Positions 8,638-16,989 of a stretch of 53,313 bases of DNA are shown in pieces. How positions within the stretch are numbered: the first letter of the stretch is position 1; each line of letters begins with the position of its first letter. Both the position numbers and the translations under genes were made by a program. The DNA comes from Pseudobdellovibrionaceae bacterium (GTDB taxonomy: Bacteria > Bdellovibrionota > Bdellovibrionia > Bdellovibrionales > UBA1609). The notes under the pieces were generated by a model. It saw only the letters and a list, made by a program, of their open reading frames with translations. It was not told the origin of the DNA and did not search any database. Location: contig JANXMF010000142.1 in assembly GCA_025354795.1 (NCBI GenBank), positions 1 through 53,313 on the forward strand. Direction: 5' to 3'.

Positions 8638-9389
8638 GCGTAGCCCTCATCACCGGCGCCACCAGCGGCATTGGCCGCGCCACCGCCGAAAAATTAGCGG
8701 CGCGTGGCTACAACTTGATCTTACTCGCCCGGCGGGGCGAGCGGCTTGAGCAGATGCGAGTGAGGCTGAGCCAGACCGTTCAGGTTACGGTTGCGACGGT
8801 CGATGTGCGCGAGCCCAAGCAAATTCAGGCTTTTGTGACCGCCCACACCAAGGCGTTGTCGGTGGTGACCGTTCTCATAAATAATGCTGGTTTAGCTAAG
8901 GGCGCTGACAAAATTCAAGATGGCAAGCTTGAAGACTGGGACGCGATGCTCGACACCAACGTCAAAGGATTGCTCTACATTACTCGCGCGGTGTTGCCTT
9001 TTTTGCTGAAAAATAATCGTGGTGATATCGTCAATGTCGGCTCTGTGGCCGGGCGCTGGGTTTATCCGGGCGGCGGGGTTTATTGTGCCAGCAAATTCGC
9101 GGTGCGGGCGCTCAGCGAAGGCCTGCGCATGGATTTATTCGGCACCCCCCTTCGGGTCACCAACATTGAGCCGGGTCTGGTTCAAACTGAATTTTCGCAA
9201 GTGCGTTTCGACGACTCCGCTCGGGCCGAAGCCGTGTACCACGGACTCAAGCCCTTAAGTGCCGGAGACATCGCGGACAGTATTGTGTGGTGCGTGGAGC
9301 GCCCGGCGCATGTCAATATTCAAGAGCTCGTCATTTTCCCCACCGCGCAAGCCTCAGTCACTCAGGTTCACCGCGAAAAACTGGATTGA
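8634..9389 (+). CDS. SDR-family NAD(P)-dependent oxidoreductase (YdfG-like)
   Basis: This is a classical short-chain dehydrogenase of 251 residues. It has the nucleotide-binding TGATSGIGRATAEKL at the N-terminus, NNAG near residue 85, the catalytic Ser in VNVGSVAG and the catalytic YCASK. The following VRALSEGLRMDL and NIEPGLVQTEFS are typical of the YdfG/serine-3-dehydrogenase type that oxidises hydroxy acids such as 3-hydroxypropionate and L-allo-threonine. Exact substrate is not decidable. The start ATG overlaps the cdd stop, with AGGATAAGAA as binding site. The 3' end overlaps the convergent LysR gene by 22 bases. Confidence 0.88.
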   Translation: MSVALITGATSGIGRATAEKLAARGYNLILLARRGERLEQMRVRLSQTVQVTVATVDVREPKQIQAFVTAHTKALSVVTVLINNAGLAKGADKIQDGKLEDWDAMLDTNVKGLLYITRAVLPFLLKNNRGDIVNVGSVAGRWVYPGGGVYCASKFAVRALSEGLRMDLFGTPLRVTNIEPGLVQTEFSQVRFDDSARAEAVYHGLKPLSAGDIADSIVWCVERPAHVNIQELVIFPTAQASVTQVHREKLD

Positions 9390-10213
9390 ATTGCCTCCGA
9401 CAGCGCTTGAATTGTGCGTACCGGTCGATTTTCAACCCGGTAGATCAAATAGATTTCGTCATTTAAAATCGGAGCATTTTTAACCCGCGACAAATCACTG
9501 CTCGCAGCTTGCGCCACCCGTGTCGGTAAAATGCCCAGGCCAAGGCCGCCATCGGTGAGACTGGCAATCACCTCGAGACTGGTCGACTCGACCACCCGGC
9601 GAAAGTGAAAACCCGCGCGCTGCAATCTGGCTTTCAGCTTTTGCGTCTGCATCAGACTGGGTTCGCACACCAAGATATCGTGAGACGTTAGGCCCTTTGA
9701 TTTCCACAGCGTCACCACGTCCGTTGCGAGCGGTTTCATAATTAGATCTGGATGCGGAGCCGGATTCACCACGATGCCGAGATCAATCTCGAGATTCAAA
9801 ACCCTTTGCGTGATATTGCGCGATAGATCGTGCACTAGTCCGAGCTCAAGCTCCTTATGTTCGCGCAGAACCTGCGGCATAAAAAGCGGCAGGCTGTAGC
9901 GCGCCACCGAGGGATGACAACCTATCAAAAAGCGCCCGGTAATCTCATTCATGGTGTCAAGAGTTTGCTGGCGCAAATCCGCCCACTGGCTCATGAGCCC
10001 GCGCGCATCCAGAAGCAGGCGATCGCCAGCCTTAGTCAGCTTCACACCCTGGCGCGACCGTATAAACAAATTTGTACCTACACTGGTTTCGAGCCGCTGC
10101 ATGGCTAGTGTGAGCGAGGGTTGGCTAACCCCCAAACGATTGGCGGCGTGAGTGAGATTGCCCTGTTGGGCGATTTCCAAAAAGAAAGTGAGATCAGCAC
10201 TGGATGGGAGCAT
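9368..10213 (-). CDS. LysR-family transcriptional regulator
   Basis: The product has 281 residues. The N-terminal winged helix-turn-helix is clear (FFLEIAQQGNLTHAANRLGV then SQPSLTLAMQRLE), followed by a linker helix and a periplasmic-binding-protein-like effector domain from about residue 90. I choose the ATG at 10213 over an upstream GTG because AGGTGAT sits seven bases before it. The gene is divergent from the subtilisin gene with about 290 bases between; the spacer contains ATAAGT near the LysR start and ACTTAT about 40 bases on, a possible operator pair. Targets and ligand are unknown. The 3' end overlaps the SDR gene tail to tail. Confidence 0.9.
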   Translation of the reverse strand: MLPSSADLTFFLEIAQQGNLTHAANRLGVSQPSLTLAMQRLETSVGTNLFIRSRQGVKLTKAGDRLLLDARGLMSQWADLRQQTLDTMNEITGRFLIGCHPSVARYSLPLFMPQVLREHKELELGLVHDLSRNITQRVLNLEIDLGIVVNPAPHPDLIMKPLATDVVTLWKSKGLTSHDILVCEPSLMQTQKLKARLQRAGFHFRRVVESTSLEVIASLTDGGLGLGILPTRVAQAASSDLSRVKNAPILNDEIYLIYRVENRPVRTIQALSEAIQSSFSR

Positions 10214-10500
10214 AAGTATCACCTATGAATTTTAGAGTTATACGGACTTTAACTTATATCTTAGTTTCCCCAACTGATTAAAACCGTATGTTTTCCTACA
10301 CGCAGAAGTTGTAATAGATTCCATAAATGACTAAACGCATGGCAGTTCTACATTAAAATTCATTAATAATTACAAGCAGATAAAAACTAATTTTGAAATA
10401 GTTCCAATTTGGAACCAAAGTCATTGCAATCTTTTCAATAATTGCTCTACTTGCACCTGTACCAAGGTCGAGGTTGATCTTGGCAATCAGGGGGGAATCG

Positions 10501-12168
10501 ATGTTTGTTAGGAATGTAAAAGGATTTGCCGCAGTTCTCTTAGGCCTAGGGCTGGCACTCAACGCCAGTGCAGCTGTCACGAGGCGTTATTTGGTTCAGT
10601 TTAAATCTGCCAACGCGTTTTATGGTGTTGCTCAAACTTTCGCTATGAACAATAGCCGCCTAAGCATGAACCTCCAGGATGGAGTCCAACCCACGCGCCT
10701 CTTTAATACCAGTGTTGAAGTCACGGCCGCTTTGTCCAACCTGCAAATGATGGTTGTACAATCCAATGATCGTCTGCTGATTGAATCGTTAAAGACACAT
10801 CCCGATGTAGCCTCGATCGAGCAAGAGGTTTTCCACCCGGCTCCTCAACCGTTGGCCACCGGTTCTCCCGGTCCGACAACTGCCGTGCGCCCGAGTGATC
10901 GAGCACCGGTGGCAATGCCATGGGGTATTGCGGCGGTGAAGGCTCCCGGAGCGTGGGCTGTAACGAAGGGCGCTGGCGCCCGCGTAATGGTTCTCGACAC
11001 CGGTATCGATAAAACCCATGAGGCACTCGTAACACGCTTTGAAAAGGGCCAAAACTTTTCCGGTGGCGATGCCGCGGATATTTCGGATCAAGTCGGCCAT
11101 GGCAGCCACGTTTCGGGCACCATTTTAGCCGATGGCTTGAACGGCGGTTTGGTGGGCGTAGCGCCCGAAGCCAAAGTGTTGATGGGTAAAGTGTGCACCG
11201 CCCAAGGCTGCAGCAGCATTGCGATTGCTAGTGGCTTGGATTGGGCTGTGAAAGAAAAAGTTGACGTCGTGAACATGTCCCTTGGCGGAGCGTTCATGAC
11301 GGCGGCGGAAGGCGCGGCCATGGCCGCGGCTGAAACCGCAGGCGTGATGGTTGTGGCGGCAAGCGGTAACGATGGCAAAGCTACCGTTTCCTACCCAGCT
11401 GCGGCCTCGACGGCTTTGGCAGTTGGTGCAATCGATGCAAAAATGGCAAAAGCTAGTTTTTCCAACTGGGGTCCTGAGCTCGGCATCGTCGCTCCGGGAA
11501 CCGACACTTACTCTTCGGTACCTAAAGGCAGTGGCCGTGGCGCAGAAACTAAACTCAACTTGGATGGCAAAGGCCTGGGCAATGTAAACTCCCTTCCAAT
11601 GCAAGGTTCGCCAATCACGGCGCCTGCCACCAACACCTTAGTTTTCGCGAATTTGGGCAAACCCGATGATTTCAAAAACATCGACGTGCATGGCAAATTT
11701 GCCTTGATTTCTCGTGGCGAAATTGCCTTTAAAGACAAAGTTGCCGAAGCTATTAAGAATGGCGCAGCTGGCGTGGTCATCTACAACAACGTCGCGGGTC
11801 TAATTCAAGGTTCGCTCACGACTGATGGTTCGGAAGTGGCCGTGCCGGCGGTTATGATTGAGCAAACCGTAGGTGAGTCTGCAAAGGCCGTGTTGGCCAA
11901 AGGACAAATGATTTCGGCCTCGCTTGGTGTGGTTAAAACTGACTATGCCACTTTCGAAGGCACTTCAATGGCAACTCCGCACGTTGCAGGTGTAGCGGCT
12001 CTAGTTCGCGCCGCGAACAAATCTTTGACCCCCGCGCAAGTGCGAGCTCTCTTGAAGAAGACGGCAACCCCGCTGACTCCCAATGATCAAAATCAAATGG
12101 GCGCGGGATTGATCAATGCTGAAGCGGCGGTGAAGCAAGCTTCGGCTGTTAGCCTCCACCTGCTCTAG
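10501..12168 (+). CDS. secreted subtilisin-like serine protease (S8) with inserted PA domain
   Basis: This 555-residue exported protease has a signal peptide (AAVLLGLGLALNASAA) and an inhibitor-I9-type propeptide (about 27-95). The S8 catalytic domain has Asp in VMVLDTGID (about 165), His in GHGSHVSGTI (about 202) and Ser in GTSMATPHVAG (about 488). A protease-associated domain (about 360-450, KFALISRGEIAFKDKVAEAI) is inserted between His and Ser, as in large subtilases. The start follows GGGGGAA and replaces a track start nine codons upstream. Substrates are unknown; for a possible predator or scavenger it could digest external protein. A strong terminator follows directly. Confidence 0.93.
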   Translation: MFVRNVKGFAAVLLGLGLALNASAAVTRRYLVQFKSANAFYGVAQTFAMNNSRLSMNLQDGVQPTRLFNTSVEVTAALSNLQMMVVQSNDRLLIESLKTHPDVASIEQEVFHPAPQPLATGSPGPTTAVRPSDRAPVAMPWGIAAVKAPGAWAVTKGAGARVMVLDTGIDKTHEALVTRFEKGQNFSGGDAADISDQVGHGSHVSGTILADGLNGGLVGVAPEAKVLMGKVCTAQGCSSIAIASGLDWAVKEKVDVVNMSLGGAFMTAAEGAAMAAAETAGVMVVAASGNDGKATVSYPAAASTALAVGAIDAKMAKASFSNWGPELGIVAPGTDTYSSVPKGSGRGAETKLNLDGKGLGNVNSLPMQGSPITAPATNTLVFANLGKPDDFKNIDVHGKFALISRGEIAFKDKVAEAIKNGAAGVVIYNNVAGLIQGSLTTDGSEVAVPAVMIEQTVGESAKAVLAKGQMISASLGVVKTDYATFEGTSMATPHVAGVAALVRAANKSLTPAQVRALLKKTATPLTPNDQNQMGAGLINAEAAVKQASAVSLHLL

Positions 12169-12190
12169 TAGATCCATTCCAATTTCCGCT

Positions 12191-12217
12191 AAAAAGAGGG
12201 CCGCGAGCCCTCTTTTT
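12191..12217 (+). terminator. Rho-independent terminator of the subtilisin gene
   Basis: An 11-bp perfect stem AAAAAGAGGGC / GCCCTCTTTTT with a CGCGA loop ends in a T-run, 22 bases after the protease stop codon. The A-run on the other side means it could also work in the opposite direction. Confidence 0.9.
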
Positions 12218-12257
12218 ATTTTTTGCCAGCGCGGATTTCGCGCTCTATGCTGTGGTC

Positions 12258-13028
12258 ATGCGCTTGCGCGTCCTAACTTACAATATCCATAAGGGCTTTT
12301 GTTTCTACAATCGGCAATACGTGCTGCATGAGTTGCGCGAGGCCGTTCGCAGCGTCGACGCCGATATCGTTTTTCTGCAAGAGGTGATGGGAACCCATCC
12401 ACCCAAAGTCAGCGCCGATATGGAATCCCAGTTCGCCTATTTAGCCCATGAAATCTGGGCCCACGTGGCTTACGGCAAAAACGCGATCTATTCCAACGGC
12501 CATCACGGCAACGCGATTTTAAGCAAATATCCCATTCACAGGTTTGAAAACATCAACGTCTCGACCAATCCGCTGGAAAAGCGCGGGCTGCTGCATGCCC
12601 ACGTGCGACCTGAGCGGGGCGGCCCGACCTTGCACTTAGTGTGCTTGCATCTCGACCTGTTCGAGCGAGGGCGCAAACAACAGATGCAGCGTTTGATCCG
12701 GCACACTAACGACCAAGTGGGAATGGACGAGCCCGTGATCATTGCCGGCGACTTCAACGATTGGCAGCGGCGATTTTCCGATCCTCTGCAGCTCGAGTTG
12801 GGCTTGAGCGAAAGCGGCGTGGACTTCACCGGTGAACATGCCATGACTTTTCCAGCCTGGAGGCCATTTTTGCCCTTGGACCGGGTCTATATACGCCGTT
12901 TTAAAGTGCGTGATTATCAAGTATTGTGTGGTGGCCGTTGGCGGCGCATGAGTGACCATGCGGCCGTGATGGTGGATCTGGAGTTAAAAGTTGCAAAGCC
13001 CTTGACTCGGCGAAAAAAAAGAAGCTGA
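12258..13028 (+). CDS. endonuclease/exonuclease/phosphatase family protein
   Basis: This 256-residue EEP-fold hydrolase is metal dependent. Visible motifs are RVLTYNIHKG at the N-terminus, DADIVFLQEVMG with the catalytic Glu, HLVCLHLDL, the metal-binding GDFNDW and the terminal SDHAAVMVDLEL with the catalytic Asp-His. It has no signal peptide, so it probably acts in the cytoplasm on DNA, RNA or phosphoesters. Family members also include phospholipid phosphodiesterases, and the substrate cannot be told from sequence. The start is ATG at 12258; a GTG two codons earlier is also possible. It begins about 40 bases after the subtilisin terminator, so it has its own promoter. Confidence 0.88.
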   Translation: MRLRVLTYNIHKGFCFYNRQYVLHELREAVRSVDADIVFLQEVMGTHPPKVSADMESQFAYLAHEIWAHVAYGKNAIYSNGHHGNAILSKYPIHRFENINVSTNPLEKRGLLHAHVRPERGGPTLHLVCLHLDLFERGRKQQMQRLIRHTNDQVGMDEPVIIAGDFNDWQRRFSDPLQLELGLSESGVDFTGEHAMTFPAWRPFLPLDRVYIRRFKVRDYQVLCGGRWRRMSDHAAVMVDLELKVAKPLTRRKKRS

Positions 13029-13041
13029 ACAAAACTTAGTG

Positions 13042-13070
13042 TTGAAAAAATACCGTAAAAGATTTATGTT
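13042..13070 (+). promoter_or_regulatory. predicted sigma70-type promoter
   Basis: TTGAAA, a 17-base spacer and TATGTT lie about 28 bases before the small ORF at 13098. This is a sequence match only. Confidence 0.5.
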
Positions 13071-13097
13071 CAGTCAAGTCACCAAAAGGAGGTCACG

Positions 13098-13163
13098 ATG
13101 GATCAAATTCTAAAAAATGATGGAAGTCGTACGATGACCTCTATCCCAGTAACCGTCTGTTAG
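13098..13163 (+). CDS. 21-residue small ORF with near-perfect Shine-Dalgarno
   Basis: ATG at 13098 follows AAAAGGAGGTCACG, an almost ideal ribosome binding site, and a good predicted promoter lies upstream. The predicted peptide is MDQILKNDGSRTMTSIPVTV plus a final Cys. Its stop codon TAG is the first three bases of a 15-bp tandem repeat. It is too short for the ORF track. It could be a leader peptide for the gene at 13318, a free small protein, or the surviving 5' end of a larger gene. I recognise no family. Strong signals around a tiny frame are what make it worth listing. Confidence 0.5.
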   Translation: MDQILKNDGSRTMTSIPVTVC

Positions 13164-13205
13164 TTCAGACTGCCGTAGTTCAGACTCCCGTAGTTCAGAC
13201 TCCCG
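13161..13205 (+). repeat. three tandem 15-bp repeats (TAGTTCAGACTSCCG)
   Basis: Three head-to-tail copies are identical except for one G/C change in the first. Each contains TAG in the frame of the preceding small ORF, so each copy would stop translation in that frame. No further copies and no CRISPR-like spacers are seen. Confidence 0.85.
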
Positions 13206-13317
13206 TTTCATAATTATCCCAGTTTTAGTTTTTTAATTTCGTACATTTATTTTTTTATTTTCCATTCGCCATTTCGGCGCGTGGCTTACGTGGGCCTTTT
13301 GCCCAAGAGGAGACGTT

Positions 13318-13518
13318 ATGCGCAAGCATAATTTGAACGCAGCCGAACGGCTGGCCAAGCCCGAGGCCAATCAGGCAGAACAACAACCCGCGCAATTGTG
13401 GGTGCAAGAAGAGAACGAGGATCTGGAACACCAGTTAAGGAAGTTCCTTAACGAGAATGCGCAGGAAAAAATCCAGCGTTTGATCCCGGGCTTTGACCTT
13501 AAAAGGTTGATGCTCTAA
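13318..13518 (+). CDS. small charged helical protein of unknown function
   Basis: This encodes a 66-residue hydrophilic protein with AAGAGGAG eight bases before its ATG, a strong binding site that supports it as a real gene. It is rich in Gln, Glu, Asn and Lys and predicts a long helix (ENEDLEHQLRKFLNENAQEK). It has no Cys, membrane segment or signal. The 150 bases upstream hold the triple 15-bp repeat and a T-rich stretch. Downstream, a small hairpin (CGGA/TCCG inside TCCTG/CAGGA) followed by T-rich sequence near 13575-13620 may terminate it before the convergent rpmG. No family is recognised. Confidence 0.6.
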   Translation: MRKHNLNAAERLAKPEANQAEQQPAQLWVQEENEDLEHQLRKFLNENAQEKIQRLIPGFDLKRLML

Positions 13519-13605
13519 TGACAGAGAATTGTTGTTTAGGACCCAAAACTTTATTCGTCAAAGTTTGTAAGTCCTGTCGTAAACGGAGCAGTTCCGCAGG
13601 CAGGA

Positions 13606-13788
13606 TTATTTTATTTCTTTGTGCAGAGTATGGCGGCGTAATGAAGAATTGTACTTCTTCTTCTCCAAGCGCTCAGGATGAGTCTGGAAATTCTTTTTAG
13701 TCGTGTAGCGCGACGGCGATTTGCCTTCTTTGCGCGCTTCCGTACATTCCAACGTTATAATACGAACTTTGCCTTTTTTCTTTGCCAT
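13606..13788 (-). CDS. rpmG: 50S ribosomal protein L33
   Basis: The product is a 60-residue ribosomal protein of the large subunit. [20 protein letters not shown], then [18 protein letters not shown]-like [11 protein letters not shown] and the ending [10 protein letters not shown] match bacterial L33 along its whole length. Only one Cys is present, so this is the form without the CxxC zinc ribbon. The start is the Met 18 codons inside the track ORF, preceded by GGAGA. It is monocistronic here and convergent with the small plus-strand gene. Confidence 0.95.
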   Translation of the reverse strand: MAKKKGKVRIITLECTEARKEGKSPSRYTTKKNFQTHPERLEKKKYNSSLRRHTLHKEIK

Positions 13789-13850
13789 CTGTGTTCTCCG
13801 GAATCGATTGGTATAGCGAACAATTGGCGCCAAGCCAATCAAATAACGGA

Positions 13851-14063
13851 TTAAGGGTCGCGGACGGTTAAAAAGCGCGGCACCGGCACTTTGAGCTTCG
13901 GCTCCACCTCAATTTTTGAAAACCACGCCCAAAACCTTGAAAGTACATAAGATTTCCGCACCATCCGACTCAGCGGATAGGCCTCGTACAGGAGCTTTGC
14001 GCTGAGCCAATAGGGCGGTTGCGGGAGCACGGGAGCCACCTGTTTCTTAGCGGGCTTTTTCAT
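13851..14063 (-). CDS. small basic protein coupled to the TlpA-like gene
   Basis: A 70-residue frame starts with an ATGA overlap on the stop of the thioredoxin-like gene, the usual sign of translational coupling, and this is the main reason to accept it. The product is basic and proline-rich ([20 protein letters not shown]), with an aromatic middle ([20 protein letters not shown]) and no clear membrane span or cysteines. No family is recognised. It could be a short accessory partner of the redoxin. Confidence 0.5.
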   Translation of the reverse strand: MKKPAKKQVAPVLPQPPYWLSAKLLYEAYPLSRMVRKSYVLSRFWAWFSKIEVEPKLKVPVPRFLTVRDP

Positions 14064-14584
14064 GTGCCTCGCAGGTGGCGCATTATGCGCTCTTCAATCT
14101 CGGCCAGAGTGGCGTCACCCTCCCAAGAGTCGAGAATTTCAAGTTTAGGTCCCGTCAAAAGCGATGTCGGCACGGCGCCTTCCCACTTCGGGTAGATCTG
14201 CGTCACGAATTCCAATGACTGTCCGCCCTTGTAAAAAGTCTGAAAGTCGACGTGATTGGCCCTTAGGAATGCCTCCGCCGCGGGCAAATCCCTGGGTTCG
14301 TCAATCGACACAAAAATCACTTTGAAACCCTGATCCGCCAGCTTTTTTCGCAAGCGCAGAAGCTGCGGAAATTCTTCTTTGCACGGTTCGCACCACGAGG
14401 CCCAAAAATTAACCAGTACGAGTGGACTCTTGAGGTCTTTGACGTAAGATAAAATCACTTGCGGAGAGGCTTCGCGAATCAAGCCGGCGCTTTGTGGAGC
14501 CGCTGCCGGACGCGATGGCCTGAAATAGAGAAAAATGCCTAGCGCCACCATCGCGGTCAGTGCCAAAGGGAAGAATAGTTTCAT
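14060..14584 (-). CDS. TlpA-family membrane-anchored thioredoxin-like protein
   Basis: The product is 174 residues. An N-terminal anchor or uncleaved signal (LALTAMVALGIFLYF) places the redoxin domain in the periplasm. The active site WASWCEPCKEEF is the WCxPC form, and the cis-proline loop is visible as AVPTSLL. Family members reduce disulfides, for example in apocytochrome c maturation (CcmG/ResA type) or in protection of periplasmic thiols. The two-haem lipoprotein at 34.5 kb would be one possible client, but nothing here links them. A small gene overlaps its 3' end by four bases. It is divergent from the cyclase gene. Confidence 0.9.
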   Translation of the reverse strand: MKLFFPLALTAMVALGIFLYFRPSRPAAAPQSAGLIREASPQVILSYVKDLKSPLVLVNFWASWCEPCKEEFPQLLRLRKKLADQGFKVIFVSIDEPRDLPAAEAFLRANHVDFQTFYKGGQSLEFVTQIYPKWEGAVPTSLLTGPKLEILDSWEGDATLAEIEERIMRHLRGT

Positions 14585-14709
14585 GGCTGTATTTTGGCTC
14601 GATGTTGGGCTGGGGTCAATTCTTTGGTCACGACGGATAGCCCGACCAATATCTAGAGTGGCAAAAATAAGTCATTAAAATGACTGGAAATTCCGAAATA
14701 GAAGTAAGC

Positions 14710-16545
14710 ATGAAGCCGCGTATTCGTATACCTATAGCGTTTAAACTTATTTTCATTACGGTGGCCCTACTCCTGGGAGTTTCGGTGTGGATTGCATTGC
14801 AGAGCACCGACCGCTTTGAGCAGATTTCGACCGATCGTGAGGAACAGGCGAGCCGTGATCAGTCGCGCGCCCGCGCCACTGAGGTCGAGGGGTTGCTACT
14901 TTCGTACATCGACAAAACCAAAGTCATCGGAGCCCTGCTGTTGAAGCAAAAAGGCGAGGAGCGCGACCGCTCAATCGAACTCACCTTTGGCCGCGACAAA
15001 GATTTCGTGGCGGTGGAAGTGCTGTCGAAAACGCCGGGGGCGTCGCCGTTGCGAGTGGTCAACGAGGCGTATTTGAAGCAGTACAAATTGGATCAGTCCT
15101 TCATGGATTCGCTGCGGAGTGCGCAACGGATGCGGGGGCTGGTGCATATTGAAGAATTATTCAATGGTAAAGATGGTTATATCGAGATCCGCAATTCGAC
15201 GGTCGAGGGCGGTGCCCCGCTATTCACGGTTGGGTTTCCGCTGGCCAAGGATGAGTTTGGCAATGTGACCGACGTGGTGTTGGCTGAACTGCGCCTGGAT
15301 CGCTTGCAAAAGGCATTTTCCGCCATCAGCGAACACACGCAGTATTTGGTCGATAGCGAAGGTAAACTTCTGGCTCATCCCGATGAAGCCAAGGTGCTTA
15401 AAGGCGAGTCGATGCGTGAAGTCCCAATCGTCAAGGCCGCGCTGGCGTCCGACTTCAAACAGGGGCAACTGCATTTCAAAGATCAACGCCTGAATCAATC
15501 GTTCACCGGCGCCTACACCAAAACCGCGATCGGGGTCACCAGCATCGCGGTGGCGTCGGATGAGGTAATTCTCGAGGCCGCCCGCAGCGTGCGCAGAGAA
15601 GCTTTTTACATCGCCGGCCGCATTGTTTCGGTTTCACTGTTCTTGATGTTCCTGGTTTCGATCACCTTGACCTCCCCGATTGAAAAGCTGGCCGAACTGA
15701 CCAGCGAAGTGGCAAAGGGCAATTTCAACGTTCGAGCTCTGGTTTCTTCGCGCGACGAAGTAGGACAGTTGGGTGAGGCGTTCAATCAGATGATCTTGGG
15801 TCTCCTCGAGCGCGACAAAGTGAAAAACATGTTTAGCAAGTTCCACGGCTCGTCGGTCACTGAAGATTTGATGAAGGGCGACCTCCAGCTCGGCGGTAGT
15901 AAAAAAATGGTAACGGTGTTTTTTTCCGATATCCGTGATTTCACCAAGTTTTCCGAAGGCCACACTCCAGAGCAGGTGGTGGAAATGCTCAATGAGTATT
16001 TTGAGATCATGGTGAAGATTATTAATGTCAACGGCGGCGTGGTCGACAAGTTTATCGGTGACGCCATCATGGCAGTTTGGGGCGCGCCAAAGGCCACCGA
16101 GCGGGATTCGCAAAACGCGGTGAAAGCCGCTTTGGCGATGCGCATGGCCCTGGCCGAACTGAATGTTAGTCGTTCCACGCGCGGCAAGGTGCCGATCAAA
16201 ATCGGGATGGGTGTCCACCGCGGTGAAGCGATCTCAGGAACGATCGGCTCCACCGAGCGCATGGAGTACACCGTGATCGGCGATACTGTGAACCAAGCCT
16301 CGCGGATCGAAGCCTCAACGAAATCCTTTGGTACAGATCTATTGTTAAGTGAGGAACTCGCTGAGTTTGCCAAAGAAGAATTTATCGTGGAAGTCGCCGG
16401 CAGCGTCGAGGTCAAAGGTAAGAGCGAACCGTTGAAACTGTTCAAGGTCCGTGGCTATTTCGACGCCGAGAAAAAGCCGGTCCTCTTGCAAACCGAATAC
16501 TCAGACTACGAAGCCGGACATGATGCCAAGGTTAAAGTCGCTTAA
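14710..16545 (+). CDS. membrane receptor-type class III adenylate cyclase (Cache-HAMP-cyclase)
   Basis: This 611-residue protein has two membrane segments (about 11-30 and 297-320) flanking a periplasmic sensor domain of the double-Cache type. A HAMP linker (SPIEKLAELTSEVAKGNFNV) and a C-terminal class III cyclase domain follow. Metal-binding Asp residues are in FFSDIRDF and FIGDAIMAVWG. The Lys in VDKFIGD and Thr in EYTVIGDTVN are the base-recognition positions, and this Lys/Thr pair points to ATP rather than GTP. It should convert an extracellular cue into cAMP. I prefer MKPRIRIPIAF at 14710; an ATG ten codons earlier is possible. It is a single-gene unit. Confidence 0.9.
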   Translation: MKPRIRIPIAFKLIFITVALLLGVSVWIALQSTDRFEQISTDREEQASRDQSRARATEVEGLLLSYIDKTKVIGALLLKQKGEERDRSIELTFGRDKDFVAVEVLSKTPGASPLRVVNEAYLKQYKLDQSFMDSLRSAQRMRGLVHIEELFNGKDGYIEIRNSTVEGGAPLFTVGFPLAKDEFGNVTDVVLAELRLDRLQKAFSAISEHTQYLVDSEGKLLAHPDEAKVLKGESMREVPIVKAALASDFKQGQLHFKDQRLNQSFTGAYTKTAIGVTSIAVASDEVILEAARSVRREAFYIAGRIVSVSLFLMFLVSITLTSPIEKLAELTSEVAKGNFNVRALVSSRDEVGQLGEAFNQMILGLLERDKVKNMFSKFHGSSVTEDLMKGDLQLGGSKKMVTVFFSDIRDFTKFSEGHTPEQVVEMLNEYFEIMVKIINVNGGVVDKFIGDAIMAVWGAPKATERDSQNAVKAALAMRMALAELNVSRSTRGKVPIKIGMGVHRGEAISGTIGSTERMEYTVIGDTVNQASRIEASTKSFGTDLLLSEELAEFAKEEFIVEVAGSVEVKGKSEPLKLFKVRGYFDAEKKPVLLQTEYSDYEAGHDAKVKVA

Positions 16546-16612
16546 ATGTTCCAGGTACTTATTGGTAGCGCAGCCGCGTTATAAAGTTGCTCAGGGGTAC
16601 CCGGTTCATGTG

Positions 16613-16930
16613 TCAACGAGCTTTGCTCGCCGCCGCTAAATAGCCGATTTTCCAGCCGCCGCCTATATTGAACCTGAAGTTTTCCGAGACCCGGCGGGTG
16701 CCTAGTAACGAAGCGAAGGTGCGTGAAAAAATCGCGGGATGGATTCCGGTGATCTGATTCACTTCGAGTCTTAATTCCTGCAATTTCTGACTTAGTTCCG
16801 AAGGCCAAATAAACATTTTCCAATCGCGAACATGACCCGGCGAATTCTTGATAAACCAATCCAAGCCCTTGGCGGCGATCAGCCAGGACAGCCACGCGCG
16901 ATTCAGGTTTTGAAAGCCCGAGATAAACAA
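16613..16930 (-). pseudogene. 3' remnant of a ubiG-like O-methyltransferase gene
   Basis: The 105-codon frame LFISGFQNLNRAWLSWLIAA, then KGLDWFIKNSPGHVRDWKMF and IWPSEL matches the C-terminal half of UbiG, the ubiquinone O-methyltransferase, where FISTxNR, a GHxDWxxFxxPSEL segment and a final substrate-binding part occur. The SAM-binding N-terminal half is absent and a TAG stop lies two codons before the first usable start. So this is a decayed 3' fragment, not a gene. The remaining bases between 16546 and 16989 hold nothing else I can support. Confidence 0.6.
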
Positions 16931-16989
16931 AACCTAGTTTTTGGCGTTGTACGGGACTCCCACAAGGAGTTTATGCCGTGTACTGCCCC

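Noticed and set aside
10223-10473. Riboswitch or small gene between the LysR and subtilisin genes
   Set aside because: The spacer is AT-rich with only a short possible operator pair; no stable structure or coding frame is seen.
13161-13205. Possible CRISPR array
   Set aside because: The three 15-bp repeats are directly adjacent with no spacers.
13518-13700. 60-codon plus-strand ORF with KVCKSCRK motif
   Set aside because: Its second half is antisense to rpmG, the first half is only about 30 codons and overlaps a hairpin; two cysteines alone do not support a gene.
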